Assembly: GCF_907163085.1 (NCBI RefSeq)
Contig: NZ_CAJQTX010000004.1
Coordinates: 266,956-330,955, forward strand
DNA: 64,000 nt
Reading direction: 5' to 3'
Source of the DNA: Candidatus Accumulibacter sp. ACC003
GTDB lineage: Bacteria; Pseudomonadota; Gammaproteobacteria; Burkholderiales; Rhodocyclaceae
Below are positions 18,636 through 28,587 of the stretch, piece by piece (the stretch's first letter is position 1; each line of letters opens with the position of its first letter). The notes beneath the pieces were generated by a model. The model saw only the letters and a list, made by a program, of their open reading frames with translations, had not been told where the DNA came from and made no database searches. Both the position numbers and the translations under genes were made by a program.

Positions 18636-19688
18636 ATGATTTATTTTATGTTTTTAAATATCTTCATCGTCTTTGGCCTTTTAACTACCTGTCTAAAGCG
18701 TCAGAGTGAGGTCACCATTCTATCGTTCATTGTATTGTTTGCAGTAAGTGTTTTCCTCGGGTTTCGGGATGTCGATGTCGGTCAAGATACGGTTAATTAT
18801 CTTTATATTTTTCACGCGGCAGATTCAGCTACCGATACCGTTGATGTGGGCTTTCTGTTTTTTGTCAAGGCGGTCCGAGTTTTTGTTTCCTCGGGCACAG
18901 CATATCTGGTTGTTCAAGCGTTCGTTACAAATGCAATAATCTACATGTCCTATCGAGCAGCGGTTGGAAAGTTCGCATTGTACGCAATGGCGTTGCTGGC
19001 ATGTACGCACGTGTTTTGGATGGTTCACATATTGGTAATTAGAAATGGGATGGCTGCAGCACTACTCCTCGCCGCAATAGTGGCATTACTAAAATCGCGA
19101 CGTCTAATGTTCGCAGTGCTCGGCTGCGCTTCTATTTCTACGCATTTCGTAAGCGCATTGCCCGCTGCAGCCGCTTATGCTGGGTTCACTTTGTCGCAAA
19201 GGAAGTTCAAACTAAAGGCCCTGCTCGGTACGTCAGTTGTTGCATTGCTTGTTCTTGGGCTGTTATATGTTGCGAGGGATAGCATCCAAGAAAGCCTTTT
19301 CGTCTTCTACCAAAAATTTGACGATAATGTGATGAGAGGTGATCTGGGCGCTATGAAAGAGTCAGCGTTCGGATTTCAATATATACCGGCGATAGGGATC
19401 GTGTTGCTGACTTTTTTTTCCTGGAAATCACTAGATGCATTCTCGCGACGTTTGTTCTATATTTATCTAGTTCTTGTAAGTGTGTCTATGTTGTTTTGGT
19501 GGAATATACTGTTTAGAGACAGGCTATTCCTATTCGCGCAGCTATTCGAGCCGCTTATACTTGTCAATTGTATGCTTCGTCTCCAAAAGGTTGGTGTGGG
19601 TAAGATGGTGTTGGCGAGCATATTTTATCTGTGGTCAGTTGGCGTTATTTTTGTTTGGGGCCCAGCCAACATACTAACCCACTACTAA
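18636..19688 (+). CDS. EpsG-family polysaccharide polymerase (Wzy role)
   Basis: A 350-residue membrane protein with about 10 predicted helices. The family signature FRDVDVGQDTVNY, a short basic/acidic loop after the second helix, is at about residues 48-60. NGMAAALLLAAI and the STHFVSALPA segment also fit EpsG. EpsG proteins polymerise repeat units in Wzx/Wzy systems. Its position directly after wzx supports this. The C-terminus is complete (GPANILTHY). Confidence 0.85.
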   Translation: MIYFMFLNIFIVFGLLTTCLKRQSEVTILSFIVLFAVSVFLGFRDVDVGQDTVNYLYIFHAADSATDTVDVGFLFFVKAVRVFVSSGTAYLVVQAFVTNAIIYMSYRAAVGKFALYAMALLACTHVFWMVHILVIRNGMAAALLLAAIVALLKSRRLMFAVLGCASISTHFVSALPAAAAYAGFTLSQRKFKLKALLGTSVVALLVLGLLYVARDSIQESLFVFYQKFDDNVMRGDLGAMKESAFGFQYIPAIGIVLLTFFSWKSLDAFSRRLFYIYLVLVSVSMLFWWNILFRDRLFLFAQLFEPLILVNCMLRLQKVGVGKMVLASIFYLWSVGVIFVWGPANILTHY

Positions 19689-19894
19689 AGCCAAAGATTG
19701 GCGTGTTGTTGTAGCGGCGTTTTAGGAAATTCGCTGGGAACGGGGAGCTGTGGGCGGGCCACCCCCGCGCACAGGCTAACCCTGGGTGGGATTCGTGGTG
19801 GCGCGTTGACGGACTGCTGTCAAGGTGGTGGGAGGTCGGCGCTACGAACCCTCCACAGCGCCCCACAAGCACTAAACTGTTTCAAGCGGCAGGT
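19689..19894. other. High-GC spacer of unknown origin
   Basis: About 200 bases clearly richer in GC than the genes on either side. No gene is recognised. The contrast suggests an inserted or exchanged segment, and makes the start of the following gene uncertain. Confidence 0.4.
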
Positions 19895-21358
19895 GTGGAT
19901 GACCGCAAAAGCGCGCGAGGAGTTTTCGCCCGAAATTTTTTAGACGAGGTCCTTGGTGACGATGAAGGCGCCTCAATCAGCGCTTGGTTTGTCAAGGCAA
20001 CGAGGGAGGTAATTGTGGGATGCCCTGAAAGTATATATTTGAATTCTTTTTTTAACTTTCTCAATGAAAAGCAGTTCTCTTATTGCGTAATGAATAATTA
20101 TCAGGGTTATCCGATGGTTATCAATTCGGATATTGATCTTGTTGTTTCAAAATCGGCGTTTGATGGGCTTGATGACTTAATTGCTGAGTTTTCGCGTCGT
20201 TATGACTTGCCGGTAACTCAGCGGATATCCCATAGCAGGGATGGGCGCGCTTATATTTTATCGCCATTTAAAATTAGTCAGAGTTTCCGTCTCCAATTGG
20301 ACTTTTGTGTAGATTATATTGCGAAAGGATACTATAAGCTTTTACCTGCAAAAGTGGTTCTAAGCACATCGCGACCTTACAGGAATTTTTTTATTCCAGA
20401 TCCATGTGTAGAGGTTGTGTTCTTGATCATGCGCCGAGTTATTAAGAATGATTCTTCACCAGATAAAATTGCCGAGATACAGGGATTAACTAATTCCAGT
20501 ATATTTTCCTGGGAAAAAGTGGAATTATTATTTGATAAAACAATTGCAGAATTCTGCAGGAGTTTTTTGGCGCGCCGGTTAGTTGATTTGGCGTTGAGAT
20601 CAATAGACGATCGCAGATTTTTACGCGAATATTCAAAAGAGATATCTGGAAGGGTTTTTTGTGTTAAATATGATTTGAGTGAGTTATGGAGATTGTCTAA
20701 GCGGGCCATTCGTCCCGTAGGCATTTGTGTGTGTTTTCTTGGTCCCGATGGGTGCGGGAAGTCGACAGTTATGAGGGAAACTTCTAAGCTGTTAGATGGC
20801 AGTTTCCACGGCTCACGGAGATTTTATTGGCGGCCGGGATTTCTGCCGCCGTTTGGCCGGTTAAGGGTTTGGAATCCGTCTGTTGAAATCTCTGAGAACC
20901 CTCATCCACATAGACATGGGCGGCAGAATTCATTTAAATCGCTAGTACGCTTCACTTACTATTTCTGTGATTTCTTTATTGGTTATTATTTTGTTGTTTT
21001 TCCGTTGCTGGTCCGGAAGAATTTGATCTGCTTCGATCGGTATTATTACGATTATTTTGTGGATATGCATCGTTATCAGATGAATTTGCCGAAATGGCTG
21101 CCAAAGTTACTTTCGTCGTTGGTTCCTAAGCCAAGTTTGACATTTGTTTTATCGGCCAGTCCGGAAGTCATGATGTCCAGAAAAAACGAGCTCACTATGG
21201 AGGAGTTGGTTCGGCAACATAATGTGTATCGGTCGCTAGTTGGTAAATTGCCTAATTGCTATTTGATCGACAGTGACTGTTCGATTGATGAGGTGACAAC
21301 GAAGATTTCGGAGATAGTTTTGCGGCATAAAGCGTTGTCGGTGGCTCGTGACATTTAG
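19895..21358 (+). CDS. Nucleotidyltransferase-like / P-loop kinase fusion protein
   Basis: A 487-residue two-domain protein. Residues ~45-200 resemble the uncharacterised nucleotidyltransferase fold found in polysaccharide loci: INSDIDLVV supplies the DxD pair and LQLDFCVDY a third Asp. Residues ~280-480 are a thymidylate-kinase-like P-loop domain with Walker A FLGPDGCGKSTV, the DRY-like FDRYYYDYF and a LID-like RKNELTMEELVRQHNVY. It is unlikely to be a housekeeping dTMP kinase. A role in phosphorylating a glycan or activating a sugar is possible but unproven. The GTG at 19895 is the first possible start after the GC-rich spacer; true translation may begin later. Confidence 0.7.
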   Translation: MDDRKSARGVFARNFLDEVLGDDEGASISAWFVKATREVIVGCPESIYLNSFFNFLNEKQFSYCVMNNYQGYPMVINSDIDLVVSKSAFDGLDDLIAEFSRRYDLPVTQRISHSRDGRAYILSPFKISQSFRLQLDFCVDYIAKGYYKLLPAKVVLSTSRPYRNFFIPDPCVEVVFLIMRRVIKNDSSPDKIAEIQGLTNSSIFSWEKVELLFDKTIAEFCRSFLARRLVDLALRSIDDRRFLREYSKEISGRVFCVKYDLSELWRLSKRAIRPVGICVCFLGPDGCGKSTVMRETSKLLDGSFHGSRRFYWRPGFLPPFGRLRVWNPSVEISENPHPHRHGRQNSFKSLVRFTYYFCDFFIGYYFVVFPLLVRKNLICFDRYYYDYFVDMHRYQMNLPKWLPKLLSSLVPKPSLTFVLSASPEVMMSRKNELTMEELVRQHNVYRSLVGKLPNCYLIDSDCSIDEVTTKISEIVLRHKALSVARDI

Positions 21359-22091
21359 GGGCTTAAGTCATTTTGTGGGGATCCGCCAAGGATGTGGAGA
21401 ATAGCTAGGGCTTACACAGTCGGATCACATAGTACATTTCGCCATATTTGACGAGTAAGAAATCGTTAATATTTAAAGACACGGGATAGGGGCAGGGCCT
21501 CGGCACTCGGAATCCATACGCCAACTACCTGTTTATGTGGACATTTGCTGTAATTCATGGACGTTCCGGTGCTGCGCAAACCGCAGGGCCTCGGCACTCG
21601 GATAGCATGACTTTTCTCCCTGCATCCGTGAAGTGAAAAATCGTTAACATTCATCAACTTATGACAGGAGCTTGTGAACTCCTCTGGAATCAGGTCTACT
21701 CTCGTCTTTTGAGCAACCGAAATGAGTGTGACGAAAGGAGCCACCCTGATGTGCTGCTTGAGGGAAGTCGACGACCCGCGCAATCCCAGCAATGGGACGC
21801 TGCATGATTTTGTGGAGATTCTGGTGATTGCCATGGCCGCCGTGCTCTCCGATTGTGACACCGTCGAAGACATCGCCTATTGGGGGTACAAGAAGGAGGA
21901 TTGGCTGCGTCAGTTTCTGCCGCTCAAGAACGGCGTCCCCTCCGAGAAGACGTTTCTGAGGATCTTCCGAGCGCTGGACCCGAAGCAATTCGAGGTGGCG
22001 TTCCGTCGCTGGGTTGCTGAGGTGGTCGGGACCCTCAATGGCGGCGTTGCGATCGATGGCAAGACCGTGCGTGGGTCGGGCAGCGGCGGTG

Positions 22092-23854
22092 GTAACCGTT
22101 CACACCCCCTTAACAAACGCCGCCAACACCATGCTTTTGCGGCATAATTCGTGACCATGACGACGACGCGATAGCCACGACGAGATGCACCTGAGCAAGC
22201 ATGATCTCTTCCAGATGGACGACGAGTGGCTGAAGAAGCTGCCGGCGGAGCTGTTGCTGGAAGTGTCGAAGCGACTGCTGCACGACGTCAAGGAGTTACA
22301 GGATCGGCTGAATCAAAACCCGGCCAACAGCTCGCGGCCGCCGAGCACAAAGGCACCGTGGGAGAAGGCGCGCGAGCCCGCCGTGGAGAACGAAGCGCCG
22401 GTCGAGGGTGGCGCTGCCGAAACGGCAGCGAGTTCGGCGCCAGCGCCAGAGACTACGCCGCCAGCGCCAGAGACTACGCCGCCAGCGCCAGAGACTACGC
22501 CGCCGGCGCCAGAGACGTCGCCGCCGGCGCCAGAGACGTCGCCGCCGGTGACCGAACGCCCATCGCCGCGAAAAGGCACGGGGAAACCCCCGGGCAGGCA
22601 AGCGGGCAGTCCGGGCCATGGTCGCACGCAGAAACTGGCAGTTACGGACAATTGCGCGCACCGACCCGAGACCTGCGCGGTTTGTGGTGGAGCGTTGACG
22701 GAGGAGGCCGAGTCGCAGGCTTACACGGCCTGGGACGAAATCGACATCGCGCCGCCCGTCGAGGGCGCCATCGGACTGATGTTCAACGTGACGCGTCACA
22801 CGCTGCTTGAAGTGCGCTGCGCTTGCGGCCACGTCAGCCGTGCCAAGCCTTGGCGGGCACCGCCCGACGCCCAGTGGGGGAAGGTTGAGCTCGGCGAATG
22901 GCGCTTGGTGGGTCCTCGTCTGGCCGGTGTCATCGTTCTGCTCGCGCTGCGAATGCGCCTGTCGCGAGCGCGTATTCGCGAGCTCCTGCAGGACGTCTTC
23001 GACCTGACGCTGAGCACCGGCGTGATCGATGAGACGATCCGGGAAGCCGGCCGTGCCAGCTTCTCGCTGGAGGACGCCCTGGTGGCCGATATCGTGCAGG
23101 TGGCGCAATTGCACGTCGATGAAACGTCGTGGCCGGAAGCCGGCGTGCTGCTGTGGTTGTGGGCGCTGGTCAGTACCTCTACGGCGCTGTACCTCATCGG
23201 CCCACGCACCCGGGAGATGCTCGATAACGCCCTGCAAGACGGCTATACCGGCATCCTCATCAGCGATGGGTACGTGGTCTACCGGACCTGGGAAAACCGC
23301 CTGCGCTGCTGGCCGCACCTGCTGCGCAAGTTGCGGGGGCTGGCCGAATCGAGTGATGGCCGGGTGTCCCGGGTTGGGCAGGAGATGGAAGGTATCCTGA
23401 CAGCGCTGATGGACGCCATCTACGCGGCGCGGATCGAGCCGCCGCCGCAAGCCCTGCCCGAGCGCTACGCCGCCGAGGTCAAACGGCTGCGGCACCTGTG
23501 CGAGGTGCATCGAACGGATGAACATCCTGCCCCTGCGCCGTGTCGTGCGCGAATTCCTCTACGACTGGAAAGTCATCCTGCGTCCGCTCGCGGAGCCCCT
23601 GCTGCCGCTCTCCAACAACACCGCCGAGCAGGCGCTGCGACACTGGGTCATTTCGCGCAACATCAGCCATGGCACCCGTTCCGAAGAAGGGTCCCGCGCC
23701 TTCGCCCTTCTGGCCAGTGTCATCGAGACCTGCCGCCGCCGCGGCACCTCCGCCTGGCAGTATCTCGGCACCGTCATTGCTGCCGCTCGCAAAGGCTTAC
23801 AGCTCCCCGCTCTCCCTGCTATCCCGGCTGCGGCGTAGGGGAGTGAACGATTAC
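22092..23854 (+). mobile_element. IS66-family element, copy B
   Basis: The exact 8-bp target duplication CGGCGGTG (22084-22091 and 23855-23862) is the IS66 hallmark. The ends match copy A. It is 1763 bp, 64 more than copy A: 63 from three extra PAPETTP-coding units and 1 from a frameshifting insertion. Confidence 0.95.
22185..23838 (+). pseudogene. IS66-family transposase copy B, frameshifted
   Basis: Nearly identical to the transposase at 14176 up to residue ~445 (LCEVHRTDEHPA). There ACATCCTGCCCCTGCG replaces ACATCCGGCCCTGCG, a net +1 at about 23526. The catalytic Glu segment (LSNNTAEQALRHW) lies beyond, in another frame (23540-23838). Translation in the original frame runs into unrelated Arg-rich sequence to 23846. 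The protein thus loses its last catalytic residue. Confidence 0.9.
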
Positions 23855-24796
23855 CGGCGGTGAGGCCGCCATTCACATGGTCAGCGCCTTCGCTACTGAA
23901 CTGGGCGTCGTTCTGGGCCAGGAAAAGGTCGCCGCCAAGAGTAACGAGATCACCGCCATCCCGGAACTGCTCCAGGCACTGCATATCAAGGACTTGCTGA
24001 TCACCATTGACGCCATGGGGTGCCAGAGGAACATCGCCCGTCAGATCACCGACCAGGGCGGTGACTACTTGCTCGCGGTCAAAGGCAATCAACCGGCGCT
24101 GCTGGAAGCTATCCAGACTGATTTCATTGACCACTATCAATCGCCAGCAGTCGACCGCCACCGTCAGGCCCACAAGTCCCGCGGTCGGATCGTCGGCCAA
24201 ATCGCCTCGGTTCTGCCCGCCAAAGGGACCGTTGACGTCGCCGATTGGCCCAAGTGCAAGACGATCGGTCTGGTCGACTCCTTGCGCAAGGTTGGCGATG
24301 AAGAGTCGAACTTCGAGCGGCGCTATTACATCAGCTCTCGTGAGTTGACCGCCGAACAACTTGCTGTCGCCGTGCGAGGCCACTGGTCCGTCGAAAATCG
24401 GCTTCACTGGGTGCTCGACGTCAGCTTCGGCGAAGATGCCAGCACTGTACGTAAGGATAACGCCCCACAGAATCTTTCCCTCTTGAAGAAGATCGTTCTC
24501 AATCTGATTCGGCTGGATACTACCGACCAGAAGAAAACCAGCTTGCGCCTGAAGTGCAAGGCAGCCGCCTGGGATGACGACTTTCGGGTGAAGATCATGG
24601 GCCTCATCAGACTATGATATCCGAGTGCCAAGACCCTGGGGTTAGGGGCAGTTCGTGCCCAAAACGGCTGGATAGTCATGCCGTATATTAGGCTTCGCTA
24701 ATGGCTCACCAACGCCAATCAAATACGTTGGGCGAATAGTAAAGTCCGGTTATTTTGTTGAGTAATTTACTATTTCTCGATCGAAGGTGACATAAA

Positions 24797-26026
24797 TTGA
24801 AAATACTTATCTCTGCTTATGCTTGTGAGACTGGGCGGGGGGGCGAAGGGGAAATAGCCTGGCGTATTGTTTTACGACTCGCAGAAAATAATGATGTGTG
24901 GGTTATAACCAGGGCTAATTTGCGCTCAACTCATGACGAAGCTTTTCGTAATGCGCCAAAACCAGAGCGATTGCATTTTATTTATTTCGATCTTCCTTGG
25001 ATCTTTCGCTTCTATAAACGAGGAAGACGTTTATTTTTACTCTACTATTACTTTTGGCAAGTTGGATTAGCAATAAGAGCGGCCAAGATTAGGAGAACCA
25101 CCCGTTTCGCTGTGATGCTTCATTTGACTGGTGGTATGGACTGGATGCCTTCTGGATTGGCCCTTCTGTCGGGAAAATTTGTTTGGGGGCCCGTCGGGAG
25201 CGAGAACACAAATCCAGAGATACTCAAATACCTACCGCTCGCTTCAATATTTGTGGATCGCTTACGCTTGGCCGTGCGGTGGTGCATGCGGAATCTTGAT
25301 CCGCTTGTGCGGCTAACTGGTTTTCGAGCAAACGTGATTCTTACCCATACAATTGAAACTATGCCGAAGAGATACAGCCATAAATTGCGCGCATTTACGC
25401 AAACAGGGATCGAAAGTAGCGAATTGTTGGCATATCCCAAAGATAGCTATGAGCGTAACATGACGCTGCGCTTGATATTTGCCGGCGAGTTAAAGGATTG
25501 GAAGGGCGGACGTCTGGCGTTAAATGCGACCCTTAGATTTTTTGAGGTTGAGCCAGTGGCAACTTTACGAGTCATCGGAGACGGGCCACTTCGTAAAGAA
25601 ATGGAGGCTATCGTCAAAAGCCATCCTCAAGGGCGCCGTGTTACGTTTCTCGGCAAGCTTCCAATGGACCGCGTCGTAGACGAGTTACATGAAGGTGATG
25701 TTTTTCTTTATCCATCATATCACCATGGGTTGGCTACGATAGTGCTTCAGGCGATGCTGACGGGTCTGCCAATCGTTTGCATCGAAGGTGATGCGATATC
25801 TCGGACGATAGGATCGCGGGCTGGGATAGCTGTCCGTTTGTTCAAAGGTGTCCAGCCGGAAGTGGGATTAACGGAGGCTTTGCTTTGGCTCGCAAGGAAT
25901 GAGGCGGACCGTCAGCGCCTAGCGATGGCTGCACGCGCGATTGCGGTCAATGAGTACAATTACAATAAGCTAGCGAAGAATCTGGAAGCGCTTTTGAGGG
26001 CAGTGGTTTATAATAATGCGCCTTAG
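24797..26026 (+). CDS. Family 4 glycosyltransferase
   Basis: A 409-residue GT-B enzyme. The N-terminal domain begins MKILISAYACETGRGGEGE, with the acceptor-side glycine-rich loop. In the C-terminal domain LIFAGELKDWKGGRLALNA binds the nucleotide sugar. The usual E-x7-E is replaced by YHHGLATIVLQAMLTGLPIV, in which the first Glu is missing (H-G-L-A). TTG at 24797 is the start, with AAGGTGA 6 bases upstream. Likely inverting or retaining sugar transfer onto the lipid-linked repeat unit; donor unknown. Confidence 0.8.
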   Translation: MKILISAYACETGRGGEGEIAWRIVLRLAENNDVWVITRANLRSTHDEAFRNAPKPERLHFIYFDLPWIFRFYKRGRRLFLLYYYFWQVGLAIRAAKIRRTTRFAVMLHLTGGMDWMPSGLALLSGKFVWGPVGSENTNPEILKYLPLASIFVDRLRLAVRWCMRNLDPLVRLTGFRANVILTHTIETMPKRYSHKLRAFTQTGIESSELLAYPKDSYERNMTLRLIFAGELKDWKGGRLALNATLRFFEVEPVATLRVIGDGPLRKEMEAIVKSHPQGRRVTFLGKLPMDRVVDELHEGDVFLYPSYHHGLATIVLQAMLTGLPIVCIEGDAISRTIGSRAGIAVRLFKGVQPEVGLTEALLWLARNEADRQRLAMAARAIAVNEYNYNKLAKNLEALLRAVVYNNAP

Positions 26027-26157
26027 CGTCCCACAGAAACTTCTCCGTTTTATTTGCGAGCGGGGGCGTGCTACATTGCCACTCTGTCTCTGCCTGGGTG
26101 GAATAGTCTATTAAACTTTTTTACTGTGATGATTTTGTCATCGTTAGCGGGGTTGGC

Positions 26158-27282
26158 ATGACCAGTCGCATGATCGTCTTCGTCCACCTTCTCAACGACC
26201 GATCCGGCAGCCCGCGAGTGCTTTCCTCGGTGGTTACAGCTCTGGGGCGAGGCGGGGACCGTTTACGCTTGTTCGTAGGCAGCGACGGATCGGGTTGCCT
26301 TGACGAGGCCGGCATTGAAACCACGCGCTACTGGTACAGGCGCATGCCCTACCGTCTGCTAACGCTTATCACCTATATGGGAAGTCAGCTCAGCCTGCTT
26401 ACGCTGCTTTTCCGTTCACGGGATATCGATCGTAAGGCGTTGATCTATGTTAATACGTTGCTGCCCTTCGGCGCTGCGCTTTATGGCTGGATGACTAGGC
26501 GGCCTGTCATATATCACCTGCATGAGGTTTCGGTAAGCCCTGCACCCCTGCGCTGGTTTCTGACCGCCATGGCCAGGTTGGCCGCGTGTCGCTTGATTTA
26601 TGTATCGGACTTCCATCGGGGCTGTCTGCCGATCCCGGGAGTCCGGGCGATAACCGTTTACAACGCTTTAGATGAGCCTTTTCTCACTAGGGCGAGGGTG
26701 AGCCGGTACGAAGCTCGTAGGGGTGGCCTCTTCAATGTGCTGATGCTTGCATCACTGCGCGATTATAAAGGTGTTCCGGAACTTCTAAAACTGGCCAAAC
26801 GGCTTGTCAAGCGTAAAGACATCCAGTTCGACTTGGTGGTGAACGACGATGCGGTCGCCGTTCAGCGTTATTTCGCGGCTAGAGCGCTACCTGCAAACCT
26901 CACGATTCACCCGCGGACGGATGATCCAGCGACCTACTATGCACGGGCATGCCTTGTGATGAATCTATCGCGACCCGATCAATGGGTCGAAACGTTTGGG
27001 CTGACGTTGCTTGAGGCCATGGCCTTCGGCATTCCAGTCATCGCGCCGCCGGTCGGCGGACCTCTGGAACTGGTAACTGAGGGGCGTGAGGGATTCTTGA
27101 TCGACTGTCGGTGCGGTGAGGAACTGGCAGAGAAAGTTCGGCTGCTTGCCGATGATCAACCGTTGTGCGTTAGGCTGTCGACCGCGGCGCGAGCAAAGGC
27201 CTCGCAGTTTTCTCCGCAAGCGTTCGGGCAGGCCTTGCGCGAGGCAGTGAATCTCCAAGCGTCAGAGGAGAGTTGGCCGTGA
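26158..27282 (+). CDS. Family 4 glycosyltransferase
   Basis: A 374-residue GT-B glycosyltransferase. The N-terminal domain has the loop LLNDRSGSPRVLSSVVTAL and the C-terminal domain has ETFGLTLLEAMAFGIPVIAP, the complete E-x7-E donor motif, followed by VGGPLELVTEGREGFLID. It overlaps the next gene by 4 bases (GTGA, 27279-27282), so both are translated together. GC content is higher than in the wzx-wzy cassette, which suggests a different origin. Confidence 0.85.
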   Translation: MTSRMIVFVHLLNDRSGSPRVLSSVVTALGRGGDRLRLFVGSDGSGCLDEAGIETTRYWYRRMPYRLLTLITYMGSQLSLLTLLFRSRDIDRKALIYVNTLLPFGAALYGWMTRRPVIYHLHEVSVSPAPLRWFLTAMARLAACRLIYVSDFHRGCLPIPGVRAITVYNALDEPFLTRARVSRYEARRGGLFNVLMLASLRDYKGVPELLKLAKRLVKRKDIQFDLVVNDDAVAVQRYFAARALPANLTIHPRTDDPATYYARACLVMNLSRPDQWVETFGLTLLEAMAFGIPVIAPPVGGPLELVTEGREGFLIDCRCGEELAEKVRLLADDQPLCVRLSTAARAKASQFSPQAFGQALREAVNLQASEESWP

Positions 27283-28358
27283 GAACGGTCGCAGTCCTGG
27301 GTACGGTCGGCATTCCGGGCAACTACGGCGGCTTCGAAACGCTCTGCGAGAATATCGTCCGTTACCACCAGGTTAATAATGTCCAAGTGAGTTTGGTCGT
27401 CTATTGCAGCGCGCTCAGCTACTCAGAACGGCCTACTTCTTATCTCCGTGCTGAGCTTCGTTATGTTAGGCTTAAGGCCAATGGCGTTTCGAGCATTCTT
27501 TACGACATCGTATCTTTATTGTCAGCCGTTCGTCATGGCAGTGACGTGATCGTCTTGCTTGGGGTTTCCGGGGCGACTGTACTTCCGTTGATACGTTTAA
27601 TATCAAGAGCGCGTATCGTGACCAATATTGATGGTATCGAATGGAAGCGCGAAAAGTGGAAAGGGCTGGCGCGGTGGTTTCTGCGCTTGTCCGAGCGTAT
27701 GGCGGTGCGCTTTTCGCACGAGGTGATTGCGGATAATGACGGCATTGCCCGCCACGTTTCCGATGCCTATGGGCGCGACTGCCAGGTGATTGCCTACGGG
27801 GGCGACCATGTGTTCATCGCACCAGTTCGACCGTACGAGGGTGAAGCGCTTCCGCTACGTTATGCGCTCGCACTATGCAGGATCGAGCCTGAAAACAACA
27901 TCGCGATGATTCTAGAAGCGTTTGCCCATACGCCAGAGATGCCGCTGCTGTTCGTGGGTAACTGGCACAGCAGCCTGTTCGGGCAAGCGTTAAAAAAACG
28001 CTATAGCGTTGTGGGACACTTGCGCCTGCTGGATCCGATTTACGACGCTGGCGTCTTGCGCACACTCCGTGGCAACGCGGCGCTATATGTCCATGGCCAC
28101 TCCGCTGGCGGTACGAACCCGTCGTTAGTCGAGATGATGCATTTCGGCGTCCCGATATTGGCGTACGACTGTATCTTCAACCGCTTCACGACGGACGGGA
28201 AAGCACTATTTTTCAAGAATGCGGATGAGCTCCGTTCGACCGCGGCGGCACTGACACCAACCGCGTCGGATGACGTGGGGGCGGCGATGCTGCGTATTGC
28301 GCAGAGGCGTTACACGTGGGATGTGATTGGGCGGGAGTATTTTCGGGTGATCGGCTGA
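27279..28358 (+). CDS. DUF1972-type glycosyltransferase (rhamnosyltransferase-like)
   Basis: A ~359-residue glycosyltransferase. The N-terminus VAVLGTVGIPGNYGGFETLC is the DUF1972 signature found in WchF/Cps2T-type enzymes, several of which transfer rhamnose to a lipid-linked sugar. The C-terminal part has AGGTNPSLVEMMHFGVPILA, a family 4 donor site variant with Glu in LVEMM. GTG at 27279 is preferred over TTG at 27273 because AGAGGAGAG lies just upstream and it gives the standard 4-base overlap. The substrate is inference. Confidence 0.85.
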   Translation: MRTVAVLGTVGIPGNYGGFETLCENIVRYHQVNNVQVSLVVYCSALSYSERPTSYLRAELRYVRLKANGVSSILYDIVSLLSAVRHGSDVIVLLGVSGATVLPLIRLISRARIVTNIDGIEWKREKWKGLARWFLRLSERMAVRFSHEVIADNDGIARHVSDAYGRDCQVIAYGGDHVFIAPVRPYEGEALPLRYALALCRIEPENNIAMILEAFAHTPEMPLLFVGNWHSSLFGQALKKRYSVVGHLRLLDPIYDAGVLRTLRGNAALYVHGHSAGGTNPSLVEMMHFGVPILAYDCIFNRFTTDGKALFFKNADELRSTAAALTPTASDDVGAAMLRIAQRRYTWDVIGREYFRVIG

Positions 28359-28372
28359 TTGAAGCCGGTAGA

Positions 28373-28549
28373 TGTCACGACAGTTGTCGCCTGAGTTCAT
28401 GCTGCCAATAGGCATACTCGTGCTGGTAGTCGTGACAACGGCCACGACGCCATCCCGTTCCGGGTTGAGCGTCACGGCAGCGATGGGCGACCAACTCGGG
28501 GTGTGTCGACTCCAGCGCATCGGGTTCTTCGCGCGCGGTGCTTGGTAGT
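28373..28549 (-). mobile_element. IS3-family terminal remnant
   Basis: About 177 bases match, with divergence, the last part of the IS3 element at 35206-36855: the OrfB tail WSPIAAVTLNPERDGVVA and the terminal TGTCA...GTTGTCGCC. Only the right end is left, in inverted orientation. It directly follows the glycosyltransferase gene. Confidence 0.8.
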
Positions 28550-28587
28550 TGGCCCTGCAATATACCTGCAGCCCTCATAAACACTAG

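Larger units (their letters stand above)
21722..24617 (+). pseudogene. ISAs1-family transposase split by IS66 copy B
   Basis: The coding parts are 21722-22091 and 23863-24617. Precise removal of the IS66 and one copy of its 8-bp duplication gives 1125 bases, a clean 374-residue frame. The front part has DDPRNPSNGTLHDFVEILVI, WGYKKEDWLRQFL and GGVAIDGKTVRGS (first catalytic Asp). The back part has ITIDAMGCQRNIA (second Asp), LLAVKGNQPAL and RGHWSVENRLHWVLDV (Glu). No other defect is seen, so the element was probably active before the second insertion. Confidence 0.9.
21483..24648 (+). mobile_element. ISAs1-family element carrying a nested IS66
   Basis: The outer left end CAGGGCCTCGGCACTCGGA starts at 21493 and the right end, read inward, CAGGGTCTTGGCACTCGGAT, at 24638. 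The flanks GGGATAGGGG (21483-21492) and GGGTTAGGGG (24639-24648) agree at 9 of 10 positions, a near-perfect 10-bp duplication. A second left end with the same first 19 bases begins at 21584, so the left terminus is doubled. The transposase gene is cut by IS66 copy B. Confidence 0.85.
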
